Assembly: GCA_947381435.1 (NCBI GenBank)
Contig: CANCVE010000003.1
Location: forward strand, 1-64,000
DNA from: Chitinophagaceae bacterium
GTDB taxonomy: Bacteria; Bacteroidota; Bacteroidia; Chitinophagales; Chitinophagaceae
DNA length: 64,000 bases
Reading direction: 5' to 3'
The translations under genes were made by a program, and so were the position numbers. The stretch's first letter is position 1; each line of letters starts with the position of its first letter. The notes below the pieces were generated by a model, which searched no databases, was not told the DNA's origin, and saw only the letters and a list, made by a program, of their open reading frames with translations. This document shows, piece by piece, positions 41,516 through 51,321 of this stretch.

Positions 41516-44500
41516 ATGTCTGAATCTCCACAAATTTTTCAAACTACAAACCCTTCCCGTTGGCAAAGGCTAAAATGGGGGTCTCGTATTGTAATTTTTC
41601 TTTTAATATTTGCGATTGCTGTAATTACATTAACACTTAGAAGTGTATCAAAATCAAATGATAAAATTCCTCTTGATGTTAGAGCTATAAAAAAAGTCTT
41701 TTCTGGTAGTGTGCCTACAATTGATAAAGAAAGCAGTATCAGTAAGTATAACAAAGGATTTAAATATTATATACACAATCAATGGGTAGAGGGAAAAGGT
41801 GTAGGACAAAAAGATACAGTTTTAAACCTTTCTAATTCATCATTATTTAGTGATAGTTTAGGTATACGAGCTGCTTTCTATATGCCATGGGATCCTCAGT
41901 CATTATTTTCATTGAGAAGAAATGTAAAAAAAGTAAATCTTGTATTGCCAGAATGGTTTTTTATTGACCCTAAGGCAGATACTTTAATTGTTCATATTGA
42001 TAAAGAAGCTTATGATATAGTTAAGGGGGCAGGCGTGAAGATGATGCCCATGTTGTCTAATTCATACAACGATAAAACAACAATTGACGCATTAGCCAGA
42101 ATTATTGAAAATCCAATAAAACGAGAAAACCTAATAAATAGCCTCTTAAAACAGTTGAGTAGATTAAAGTTTATAGGTATTAATGTTGATTTTGAAGATA
42201 TTAAAATAAAGAACAAAAAAAATTTTTGGTCTTTTCAAACTGATTTGTACTCAAGATTGCATGAAAATAATTTTTTAGTTACTCAAAATGTTTCTCCTTT
42301 TTCAGAATTTAATTATGATTACTTAGATAAGGATTATGATTATGTTTTTTTGAAAGCTTATGATGAACATTCTAATTATACTAATAGTGGTTCAATATCA
42401 AGCCAAAAGTGGATTGAAGAAAGAGTAGATGCATTAGCTAAGTATGTTGCTCCTTCCAAAATAGTTGTTGATTTAGCAGCCTATGGCTATGACTGGGGAA
42501 AAGCAAAAGATACAGTAAGACCGCTTTCTTATCAGCAAGCATTGGTTACGGCAAGAGAGAGTGATGCAGTAGTAGATTTTGATAATGATACATATTGCGC
42601 CCACTATCAATATTATGATGAAAAAGATGTTCTTCATAATGTAAATTTTGTAGATGCCGCTACAAATTTTAATGCTATCAGATTTTCAACTGAATATGGA
42701 TTAGCAGGAACAGCTCTTTGGAGACTTGGTTCGGAGGATAGTAGAATTTGGGAATTCTATCATTTGCCTATGACTAGATCGGCTTTAAAAAAGTTTGATT
42801 TTGCTGGATTTAATAAAGTAGAGGGAAGTAGAACTGTTGACTATACAGGAGCTGGGGAAATATTAGACGTATTAGCGTCACCTACAAATGGAAGAATTAC
42901 TACTGAAATTGACACATCCAGCATGTTGATAAGTGAGGAAAAATATGTTTCTCTACCCTCATCGTATGTTGTTCGAAAGTTTGGGAAGACTTCTAAGCCA
43001 AAACTTGTTCTAACTTATGATGATGGTCCTGATCCTAAATACACCAAAGAAATATTAGATACTCTTGCTTATTACCATGTTCCAGCCACATTCTTTGTTG
43101 TAGGATTAGAAGCTGAAAATAACATACCCCTCATAAAAAGAATACTCAGAGAGGGTCATGAAATAGGAAATCATACGTTTACTCATCCAGATATGAGTAA
43201 GGTTAGTAGAGATAGGGCACTCTTAGAAATGGATGCTACTAAGTTATTAATAGAATGTATTACTGGTAGAAGTATGTTAATGTTTAGGGCACCATTTAAT
43301 GCAGACAGTGAGCCAGAAAAGAATGAAGAACTTGTACCAGTTGCTTTAAGTAGAACAAGAAATTATATTACTGTAGGTGAAAGTCTTGACCCGGAAGATT
43401 GGCAAAAAGGAGAAATTGAAAATTTTAATGCTGATACAATTGTAAGTAGGGTTATTAAAGAATATGAAAGAAATCTTAATAATGGGGATAGTAGTAATAT
43501 CATATTACTTCATGATGGTGGTGGAGATAGAAGCCAAACAGTATTAGCAACCGGAAAACTAATAAGATATTATCAAGCAAAGGGATATACATTCACTACA
43601 GTTGCTGATTTATTAGGCAAAACAAGAGATGATTTGATGCCTTTTGCTAGTAGTAAGGATTATTATAAATTGAAAATCAATTATTTCTGGGCTATGTCTG
43701 TGTATTATTCTACGCACATCTTCTTTGCCATCTTCCTAATTTTTATGATAGTTAGCACAATCCGGTTGCTTATTCTCGGTACACTTTCTTTTATGCAAAG
43801 AAGAAGAGAAAAAGACATAGTATATAATGAACCGATAGACAACTATCCTCTAGTTTCCATTATTGTTCCTGCATATAATGAAGAAGTAAATGTTGTTAGT
43901 TCATTATATAATCTTTTAAAATGCGATTACCCTAATTTCAATATTGTTTTTGTAGATGATGGTAGCAAAGACAAAACATGGGAGATAGTTACAAAAGAGT
44001 TTTCTGATAACAATAACATCAAATTATATACTAAAGTAAATGGTGGCAAAGCCTCAGCTTTAAATTTCGGACTAAATGAAACAAATGCCGATTTTGTTGT
44101 ATGTATTGATGCTGATACTAAGCTTGCTTCAAATGCAGTTAGGCTATTAATGAAACACTTTTTAATGCAACCAAAAGGACGTCAAAAGATTGGGGCTGTA
44201 GCAGGTGTAGTAAAAGTTGGTAATGAAGTTAATATACTCACTAAGTGGCAAAACATAGAATATATCACCAGTCAAAACTTTGATAGAAAAGGTTTTGCCT
44301 ATGCTAATGCAATAACAGTTGTTCCTGGTGCTATTGGTGCCTTTAAAAAGATGTCAATTAAGGCTGCAGGTGGCTTTACAACAGATACTTTAGCAGAAGA
44401 TTGCGACTTAACTATTAGAATACTGAGATGTGGCTACATTGTTACCAACGAACCTAATGCAATTGCCTACACAGAAGCCCCTGAATCATTAAAGATGTTC

Positions 44501-44938
44501 ATGAAGCAACGTTTCCGTTGGAGTTTTGGTGTGATGCAAACATTCTGGAAGCATAGAGATTTATTGTTTACCAATCGAATTAAATCATTAGGTTGGATTG
44601 CACTTCCAGACATTCTAGTATTTAAATATATCATTCCAATCTTTTCTCCCATTGCAGATATTTTGATGATTTTCGGTCTCTTTACAGATAATGCTAGTAA
44701 AATATTGTGGTATTATTTACTTTTCACCATTGTTGACACCATAATAGCAGCCATTTCTTTCTTATTTGAGAAAGAAAACCCATTAAAGCTAGTTTGGTTA
44801 ATTCCTCAGCGCATCATTTATCGTTGGATAATGCTAGTGGTGCTTTATCGTTCTTTAAAGAGAGCATTAAAAGGAGAATTACAAAATTGGGGCGTATTGA
44901 AACGTACTGGAAATGTGAAAGATGTAAATATTGCCTAA
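41516..44938 (+). CDS. Three-domain GH18-like / NodB polysaccharide deacetylase / GT2 glycosyltransferase fusion
   Basis: GINVDFEDI (GH18-like); LTYDDGPDPKYTKEIL and NHTFTHPDMS (NodB); VDDGSKDKT, DADT, AEDCDLTIR, KQRFRWSFG (GT2); likely start MSESPQ. Confidence 0.9.
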   Translation: MSESPQIFQTTNPSRWQRLKWGSRIVIFLLIFAIAVITLTLRSVSKSNDKIPLDVRAIKKVFSGSVPTIDKESSISKYNKGFKYYIHNQWVEGKGVGQKDTVLNLSNSSLFSDSLGIRAAFYMPWDPQSLFSLRRNVKKVNLVLPEWFFIDPKADTLIVHIDKEAYDIVKGAGVKMMPMLSNSYNDKTTIDALARIIENPIKRENLINSLLKQLSRLKFIGINVDFEDIKIKNKKNFWSFQTDLYSRLHENNFLVTQNVSPFSEFNYDYLDKDYDYVFLKAYDEHSNYTNSGSISSQKWIEERVDALAKYVAPSKIVVDLAAYGYDWGKAKDTVRPLSYQQALVTARESDAVVDFDNDTYCAHYQYYDEKDVLHNVNFVDAATNFNAIRFSTEYGLAGTALWRLGSEDSRIWEFYHLPMTRSALKKFDFAGFNKVEGSRTVDYTGAGEILDVLASPTNGRITTEIDTSSMLISEEKYVSLPSSYVVRKFGKTSKPKLVLTYDDGPDPKYTKEILDTLAYYHVPATFFVVGLEAENNIPLIKRILREGHEIGNHTFTHPDMSKVSRDRALLEMDATKLLIECITGRSMLMFRAPFNADSEPEKNEELVPVALSRTRNYITVGESLDPEDWQKGEIENFNADTIVSRVIKEYERNLNNGDSSNIILLHDGGGDRSQTVLATGKLIRYYQAKGYTFTTVADLLGKTRDDLMPFASSKDYYKLKINYFWAMSVYYSTHIFFAIFLIFMIVSTIRLLILGTLSFMQRRREKDIVYNEPIDNYPLVSIIVPAYNEEVNVVSSLYNLLKCDYPNFNIVFVDDGSKDKTWEIVTKEFSDNNNIKLYTKVNGGKASALNFGLNETNADFVVCIDADTKLASNAVRLLMKHFLMQPKGRQKIGAVAGVVKVGNEVNILTKWQNIEYITSQNFDRKGFAYANAITVVPGAIGAFKKMSIKAAGGFTTDTLAEDCDLTIRILRCGYIVTNEPNAIAYTEAPESLKMFMKQRFRWSFGVMQTFWKHRDLLFTNRIKSLGWIALPDILVFKYIIPIFSPIADILMIFGLFTDNASKILWYYLLFTIVDTIIAAISFLFEKENPLKLVWLIPQRIIYRWIMLVVLYRSLKRALKGELQNWGVLKRTGNVKDVNIA

Positions 44939-45051
44939 TATTTTATTGATTATTGAATCTAAATTATTGAATAATAAATAAACTATTTTCCCTCCAACAT
45001 AATTTCTTTTCTTTGCCACACTTTAAAATGTAAACAGTAAAAATTATAATA

Positions 45052-46014
45052 ATGAAAGTAACTGACATTCAGGTTCAAAACGAAAAAGAAACGCGTGGTG
45101 GTTTCGGTGAAGGTATCTATGAGATTGGTAAAGAAAACGAAAACGTTATTGTTTTAACTGCAGACCTTGCAGGTTCTTTTAAATTAGGACCTTTCATAAA
45201 AGAAATTCCTGAACGTTTTGTGCAATGTGGAATTGCTGAAGCAAACATGATTGGTGTTGCAGCAGGGTTAACTATTGGTGGTAAAATACCTTACACAACC
45301 ACATTTGCAAACTTCAGTACTGGTCGTGTTTACGACCAAATACGTCAGAGTGTGGCTTACAGTGGTAAGAATGTGAAAATATGTGCCTCTCATGCTGGTT
45401 TAACCCTTGGAGAAGATGGAGCTACACACCAGATATTGGAAGATATAGGAATGATGAAGATGCTTCCTGGTATGACTGTAATTGTTCCATGCGATTTTAA
45501 CCAAACCAAAATAGCTACTAAAGCAATTGCTAGCTATGATGGCCCTGTTTATCTACGTTTTGGTCGTCCAAAATGGCCGAACTTTACAAAAGAAGATGGT
45601 AGTGACTTTGTAATTGGTAAAGCACAACAACTAAGCGAAGGAACAGATGTAACCATTTTTGCTTGTGGGCATTTGGTATGGAAAGCTATCGAAGCTGGTA
45701 AAGCTTTAGAAGCTAAAGGCATTAGTGTAGAGTTAATAAACATTCATACTATTAAACCACTAGATACAGAGGCTATTATCAAATCTATCTCTAAAACTAA
45801 GTGTGCTGTTACTTGCGAAGAGCATAACATTATTGGTGGATTGGGAGATAGTATTGCACAAGTAGCCGCTAAAAATTGCCCTATTCCAATTGAATATGTT
45901 GGTACTAATGATACTTTTGGCGAAAGTGGTACTCCTAAAGAGTTACTAGCCAAGTATGGTTTGGATACGCCAGATATTATTGCCGCAGTAGAAAAAGTAT
46001 TAAGTAGAAAATAG
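45052..46014 (+). CDS. Transketolase, C-terminal (Pyr + C) half
   Basis: TRGGFGEGIYEIGKENENVIVLTADLAGS; FVQCGIAEANMIGVAAGL; VPCDFNQTKIATKAIASYDGPVYLRFGRPK. Confidence 0.93.
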   Translation: MKVTDIQVQNEKETRGGFGEGIYEIGKENENVIVLTADLAGSFKLGPFIKEIPERFVQCGIAEANMIGVAAGLTIGGKIPYTTTFANFSTGRVYDQIRQSVAYSGKNVKICASHAGLTLGEDGATHQILEDIGMMKMLPGMTVIVPCDFNQTKIATKAIASYDGPVYLRFGRPKWPNFTKEDGSDFVIGKAQQLSEGTDVTIFACGHLVWKAIEAGKALEAKGISVELINIHTIKPLDTEAIIKSISKTKCAVTCEEHNIIGGLGDSIAQVAAKNCPIPIEYVGTNDTFGESGTPKELLAKYGLDTPDIIAAVEKVLSRK

Positions 46015-46036
46015 TTTTCTTATTTTTTTATCTAAC

Positions 46037-46074
46037 AAAAAGGTTAACGCTTAAAATTAGCGTTTACCTTTTTT
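46037..46074. terminator. Terminator between convergent genes
   Basis: aaaaaggttaacgcttaaaattagcgtttacctttttt. Confidence 0.75.
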
Positions 46075-48445
46075 ATTTACCGACAACTAACTTTTTCGTT
46101 TCAAAAGCATTATTTGCACTAACTGCAACCATATAAATGCCAGAGCAAAACTGATTGACAGGTAATGTAAAATTGTTACTACTTGTTAAGTTTACTTTGT
46201 TTGAATAAATAGTTTTGCCCGAAGCGTTTACTATGTTTATTACGGCTTTCTTAATTGTTTTATCAAAACTTAAGATGGCATAACTATTAGCAGGATTAGG
46301 CGAAATAGTAAATAAATCTGTTTTAGACAAAACTTCAACTGTTTGCACAGTAGAGAAAGTAAAACTACCAGTAATGTCAATCATTTTAAGCCTATAATAG
46401 TTTATTCCAGCACTAGCAATTGTATTATAAGCGTAACTATTTGTTGATGTTGCGTTTTTTGCATTAATTGTGGCTATAGTATTCCACTTATTTCCATTAG
46501 TACTAGTTTCTATTTCGAACCTTTTTGTTTTTACTTCATTAGTTGTTATCCATAGTAACTGAACATTTTCTCTTTTTACATTAGCAATAAAGTTTAGTAG
46601 CTTTAATGGAAGGATTGTATCTCCTGGTTGTGAAATTATTAGCGAATAAGCTTGAGATCCGCTTTGTAAAGTTCCTTTATGGCTAATTTTTATGGTAAAT
46701 ACATCACCAGCTTTTACATTTTTTATTAAAATCTGCTCTATATTATCCAATTTATTATCTCCCGTTGTAGCATCGGCAGCAGGAATGTACGGATTTAGGA
46801 CCCAAGGATAATAAGCAGTTCCATTTTTGGTAATACGCATGTCCAAATCGTTCACTAACATCGAAAGTGGCGGATGAGTAGCATCTACCGTAGTAACAGT
46901 TCCGGCAGGATCAGTCCAAGAAATCGTTGCTTTTATGGTACCACCTTTTGTAGCTGTAATTGTTTTTGTAAACGTATCTCCATTATTTAAATTATTCTCC
47001 AAAATCAAATGTTTCGACGTAGAAGCATTATTAGTAGCCGTAGAAACCTTTATTACTTCCGCTGCTCCTTGTGTATTCATCAGCCCCCAACCAAATTTAT
47101 AGTCAGGACCATTAGCATTTCCTGCTTCATTAGCCGTATGAATGGCCAATCCTTTAATTGTTGCTGCACGTAAAAAATTTCCGCTATGTAATTTTGAATA
47201 ATATTCTTGCAAAAGCAATAAAGATCCAGCAACTGCCGGAGAAGCCATAGATGTGCCATTATCTACTTCATAAGCATTATCATTTGTAGAAACCGTAGAT
47301 AAAACATCTACTCCATCAGCTACTAAATCAGGTTTTATTCTACCATCATTCGATGGACCCCAACTACTAAACGGCGTCATAATAACATCGCTAGGCTGAG
47401 TGTATCCATAAGTAACAGAATATACCGCCCCCACCGTAACAACATTCTTTCCACTGGCTTCAGGAGCCAATGTTACGTAACTATCATTCCTAGAAACACC
47501 GGATGGTAAGCTATCCTTGTAAATTAATTGTCCATTGTTGTAATAAGAATAAGGATTTCCTACACGAGGCCCGTTTTGATTTCTACTATTGCCTGCCGCG
47601 CGTACAGGCAGGTAATAAGGCGCATTATAGGCTATTTCATCAAGGCTTTTAGTATGATCGTCGTAGTAACCAAAGTTATAATCAACTCCGTCATTAATAT
47701 TTCCCAAAAATTGCCACGAGCCACTACCATCTTGATACCATCCACACAGTGTACCATACGAATGATTAGATATTAAAACATCTTTTGCAACGCCACTTGC
47801 TTCCGGAATATCATTAAACGTATATCCTCCATCCAAAGAAAAACAATAGGTTAATATTCCTTGCAATCCACTGCACATTCCTTTTACAGAAGGATTAATT
47901 CCTTTGGCTATCATGGTACCCGTAACGTGTGTGGCATGAAAAGAGCCTCCATAATAGTCGTATTTAGAACTATCCATCCTATTTATTCTTCCTACTAGCT
48001 CAATATGACTATCCAACACGCGCCCACCATCCCAAATTGCTAATTTGTTTTTCATATTTGCCGACGATCCATCCAAATTTACTCCAGTTGTTCCTCCTGT
48101 CCATAAAGCAGAGGTATTTATGGTTGCAGCAGCATCAATATTATTGAAAGTAGAAGCATAAATTGGGTTATTGAACCTATTTACGCCTACCAATTTTGCA
48201 AAACCTCCGTTTTTATCCGTATTTATTATTGGCCAATGAAAGCGTTTTGCCAACGAATCTGTAGTTAAACTATTTTCAATCGATTTTTTGCTGTAGAATA
48301 TCCCTACTTTTCTGAGTGCTTCCTTATTTGTAGCAATTTGTGCTTCTGCCGTAAACAATAAAACAAATAAGGCGACTGATAAAAGTGAATAATAACGCAT
48401 AATAGCTTTATATTTATGAAATAATTGGTGTAACATTCTTAGCAC
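46073..48445 (-). CDS. S8 subtilisin-like serine peptidase with T9SS C-terminal domain
   Basis: LAIWDGGRVLDSHIELVGR; FHATHVTGTMIAKG; NGTSMASPAVAGSLLLLQE; C-terminal ISPNPANSYAILS. Confidence 0.92.
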   Translation of the reverse strand: MLRMLHQLFHKYKAIMRYYSLLSVALFVLLFTAEAQIATNKEALRKVGIFYSKKSIENSLTTDSLAKRFHWPIINTDKNGGFAKLVGVNRFNNPIYASTFNNIDAAATINTSALWTGGTTGVNLDGSSANMKNKLAIWDGGRVLDSHIELVGRINRMDSSKYDYYGGSFHATHVTGTMIAKGINPSVKGMCSGLQGILTYCFSLDGGYTFNDIPEASGVAKDVLISNHSYGTLCGWYQDGSGSWQFLGNINDGVDYNFGYYDDHTKSLDEIAYNAPYYLPVRAAGNSRNQNGPRVGNPYSYYNNGQLIYKDSLPSGVSRNDSYVTLAPEASGKNVVTVGAVYSVTYGYTQPSDVIMTPFSSWGPSNDGRIKPDLVADGVDVLSTVSTNDNAYEVDNGTSMASPAVAGSLLLLQEYYSKLHSGNFLRAATIKGLAIHTANEAGNANGPDYKFGWGLMNTQGAAEVIKVSTATNNASTSKHLILENNLNNGDTFTKTITATKGGTIKATISWTDPAGTVTTVDATHPPLSMLVNDLDMRITKNGTAYYPWVLNPYIPAADATTGDNKLDNIEQILIKNVKAGDVFTIKISHKGTLQSGSQAYSLIISQPGDTILPLKLLNFIANVKRENVQLLWITTNEVKTKRFEIETSTNGNKWNTIATINAKNATSTNSYAYNTIASAGINYYRLKMIDITGSFTFSTVQTVEVLSKTDLFTISPNPANSYAILSFDKTIKKAVINIVNASGKTIYSNKVNLTSSNNFTLPVNQFCSGIYMVAVSANNAFETKKLVVGK

Positions 48446-48581
48446 TTAACTTTATTACAAAGAAAACTTAGTTTATCACCACGAAACACAAAGTTAAAGA
48501 TAGTGTTCTTCGTGTTTCTTTTTTCTTTGAGCTCCTTTTGATAGAATATCTTTCTGTTTAATAAAATTTAAAAATACTACT

Positions 48582-49049
48582 ATGGCAAAACTTATTTTAT
48601 TAATGATGATGGTAGCAACATTAAATGCTGCCTGCTATCAGCAAAGGGCACAAACAACAAATTTGGTGGCTAAGCAAGGTATTATTGGATACGTTTTGCA
48701 GATTTCGGGAAACAGAATGCCCTCAAAAGGCGTAAGACCTATTGTGCCAAAAGGAATAATGGCTACAATTTGCGTGTACGAAAAAACAAATACCGATCAA
48801 ATAGAACGTTTGGGCAGCGCCCCCCTTTATTCGGCCATACATACCCAACAAATAGCTACAGTACAAACAGATTCTATGGGCAAATTCACAGTTTTACTAC
48901 CTGTGGGCACTTATTCGGTGTTTATAAAGAAGCCAAATGGGTATTATGCAAACCGTTTTGATGAAAATAATAACATAAACCTAGTAATGGTAGACAAGAA
49001 AAAGCTTACTGAGGTTACTATAATGGATATGGAGGGCGCAACGTTTTGA
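48582..49049 (+). CDS. Hypothetical secreted protein (carboxypeptidase-regulatory-like fold suspected)
   Basis: GYVLQISGNRMPSKGVRP..TVQTDSMGKFTVLLPVGTYSVFIKKPNGYYAN. Confidence 0.5.
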   Translation: MAKLILLMMMVATLNAACYQQRAQTTNLVAKQGIIGYVLQISGNRMPSKGVRPIVPKGIMATICVYEKTNTDQIERLGSAPLYSAIHTQQIATVQTDSMGKFTVLLPVGTYSVFIKKPNGYYANRFDENNNINLVMVDKKKLTEVTIMDMEGATF

Positions 49050-49070
49050 TAAATGATTAAATGGGGTGTT

Positions 49071-49137
49071 GGTTTCTGGTTTCTAGTTGCTAGATACAAG
49101 GTTATAGTACCAGAAACCAGAAACTAGTAACCTGAAA
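49071..49137. repeat. Inverted-repeat element (ggtttctggtttctag family)
   Basis: ggtttctggtttctagttgctag ... accagaaaccagaaactagtaacctgaaa. Confidence 0.65.
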
Positions 49138-49227
49138 TATCCCGGTTGAAGAATTTCTGCCAATAAAAAAGGTTAGACAATGTAGCCTAACCTTCATTTA
49201 CTGAATAAAATGTTCTAATATAGATTG

Positions 49228-49299
49228 TGGTCCCGCCAAGAATCGAACTTGGATCTAAAGTTTAGGAAACTTCTATTCTATCCATTGAACTACGGGACC
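49228..49299 (-). tRNA. tRNA-Arg (anticodon CCT)
   Basis: GGTCCCG TA GTTC..GAAT A GAAGT TTCCTAA ACTTT .. CCAAG TTCGATT CTTGG CGGGACC cloverleaf on the minus strand. Confidence 0.95.
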
Positions 49300-49499
49300 G
49301 AGGGCGGCAAAAATAATGGTTATGTTATAACGTAGCCCTACTAATTCCATATTTTTATACAATAGAACCATTCTATCGTTCAAAATACAAAGAATTAATA
49401 CCCATAAATACCCAATTAGCTTACTAATTCGGCTTCAAATAGCCATCAAATTAAGTGCTACTATAATCTCTCCTTATATTTGGCGCCTAATTAGCGTTT

Positions 49500-50153
49500 A
49501 TGAAGTTCTACATTTTAGTAATAAGGTATCGTTTTTGGTTGAGTATTACGGGTTTGGCAATTGCTATTCTATTAAATGTTACGGGTTCTGCCGGTTTTTG
49601 GCCTTCTTTTCCGCTATACTTTGTAAGTGTTATAGGTTTGGTGAGTCATTTCTTGATAGGGCCTCTTCGTTTGGCACAAGGGCCTATGGAAGAAGGTAAT
49701 TTAGAAGAAGTAGAGAAGATATTAGCTTCGGTTTGGTATCCAAAATTGTTGATAAAGCCTGTACGTAGTGGATATTATACTATAAAAGGTCAGTTGGCAA
49801 TGTCTAATAAAGATTTTGATACAGCAGAGAAGTATTTAAAAGAAAGTTCTTCATTGGGCAGTGCAATACCTCAGGCAGAAGGCTCAAATAAGTTGCAATT
49901 GGGCATGATGGCAATGCAAAGAAACGACCTAAAAGGTGCAGAAGGATACATAAGAGCCGCACTACGTTTGGGTTTGGTAGATAAGGACAGTGAAGCAGTA
50001 GCCTACATAACCCTTTGCCAAATATTTATGAGTAAACGCCAAATAAAGGCTTCGAAAGACTTTTTTAGGAAGGCAAAAGAATGCAAACCGAAATCGAAAC
50101 AAGTAATAGATCAGATAAAAGAAATAGAGAAATACATAGGTAGGATGCAATAA
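49500..50153 (+). CDS. Hypothetical membrane protein with TPR-like region
   Basis: Two N-terminal TM segments, then KDFDTAEKYLKESSSLG..RNDLKGAEGYIRAALRLG.. Confidence 0.65.
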   Translation: MKFYILVIRYRFWLSITGLAIAILLNVTGSAGFWPSFPLYFVSVIGLVSHFLIGPLRLAQGPMEEGNLEEVEKILASVWYPKLLIKPVRSGYYTIKGQLAMSNKDFDTAEKYLKESSSLGSAIPQAEGSNKLQLGMMAMQRNDLKGAEGYIRAALRLGLVDKDSEAVAYITLCQIFMSKRQIKASKDFFRKAKECKPKSKQVIDQIKEIEKYIGRMQ

Positions 50154-50216
50154 TTGTACAAATGGAATTATTTGTGTTCTGATAACTGCATTTTCTTTCC
50201 AAAATAGTTTAATTTC

Positions 50217-50418
50217 CGTCCAAAAGCAACCATATTTCGTCCAAGAGTAAGCGAAAAACGTCCAAGAGTAAGGAAAAAACGTCCAAGAGTAAGCCTTTTT
50301 CACGTGAAAAAAGCTTACTCTTGGACGAAAATCTCTTGGTTTAGGACGTTTTTTCCTTACTCTTGGACGTTTTTCGCTTACTCTCGGACGTTTTCTCCTC
50401 GCTCTTGGACGTAATTTC
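50217..50418. repeat. Mirrored 21-bp array: 4 forward and 5 inverted units around a CACGTG centre
   Basis: Forward units start at 50217, 50238, 50259, 50280 (cgtccaagagtaag+7 nt); inverted units start at 50314, 50335, 50356, 50377, 50398 (cttactcttggacg+7 nt). Confidence 0.95.
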
Positions 50419-50564
50419 AAGTATTAATCCCTAAATAAACTTCGTTTTATTCTTTTTTAAATCAATTCTAATCAGTCCAAACATCCTTTAATCAGCCTAA
50501 AAAATTCTTATTTAGATATCAATAATTATCCTGCACCTTTGGAATAAGAAACTTTAAATAGAAT

Positions 50565-51179
50565 ATGAAAAACAAGCTCATTACTCCCACCATAGTCTTA
50601 TTAATATTAAGCATGCAGCAACTTAGTGCGCAAGTGGATGGTAAAAGCGCACATCAAAAGAAAGATACTATTACAATAATTGATACAACGTGGGGATTAA
50701 AACCAATAAAGATTCCCATTAATAATTTTTTAAATAGTACACAAATAAGAATAAGTGCTCTTAGCAAAATAGGAGTAATTTCAAACAATGATCCTATTTA
50801 TGTTTTGACAAATAATAATAGAGTACTGGATTTTGATATTGGTATGATTAATCCGAGTTGGATAAAAGAAATTGAAGTTATAAAAGACACTTCAGCCATA
50901 ACAAAATATTTGAGCAAGGCTGGAAGAGAGGTTATATGTTTGACATTGAAAGAAGACTTAGTATTCTTATCGGTAAAAAAGATAGTGAGCGTATATAATC
51001 TTCCTGAAAAGTGTGCAAAATATCCAGTATATATCAACGAAAAGTACTGTGCAAATGATGCAATATTGCTGGAACGGAGTAAAATAAAAAGCGTTAGGGC
51101 AGTAACAAGACTAATGAGTGGCATTGATGAAAAACAATTGGAAATTACTACGGTAGAGAAGACTCAATCCATTGAATAA
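50565..51179 (+). CDS. Hypothetical secreted protein
   Basis: Signal peptide MKNKLITPTIVLLILSMQQLSAQ. Confidence 0.5.
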   Translation: MKNKLITPTIVLLILSMQQLSAQVDGKSAHQKKDTITIIDTTWGLKPIKIPINNFLNSTQIRISALSKIGVISNNDPIYVLTNNNRVLDFDIGMINPSWIKEIEVIKDTSAITKYLSKAGREVICLTLKEDLVFLSVKKIVSVYNLPEKCAKYPVYINEKYCANDAILLERSKIKSVRAVTRLMSGIDEKQLEITTVEKTQSIE

Positions 51180-51321
51180 AGCATGGGAAAACCAAGAAGA
51201 AGACATTTGGGACGAAGTTTATAAGCAACAAAAAGAAAATGGTAAGCTAATACCAATCTCAATTATCGGAAAACCTAAGTGCTGCTTCTTTTTCTTTCAG
51301 TCTTTGTGGCAAATATTCTAC

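Noticed and set aside
49962-50420. 152-aa minus-strand ORF over the mirrored array (RPRVRKKRP.., YSWTFFAYSWT)
   Set aside because: Antisense to the TPR gene and driven by the 21-nt repeat frame; not considered coding.
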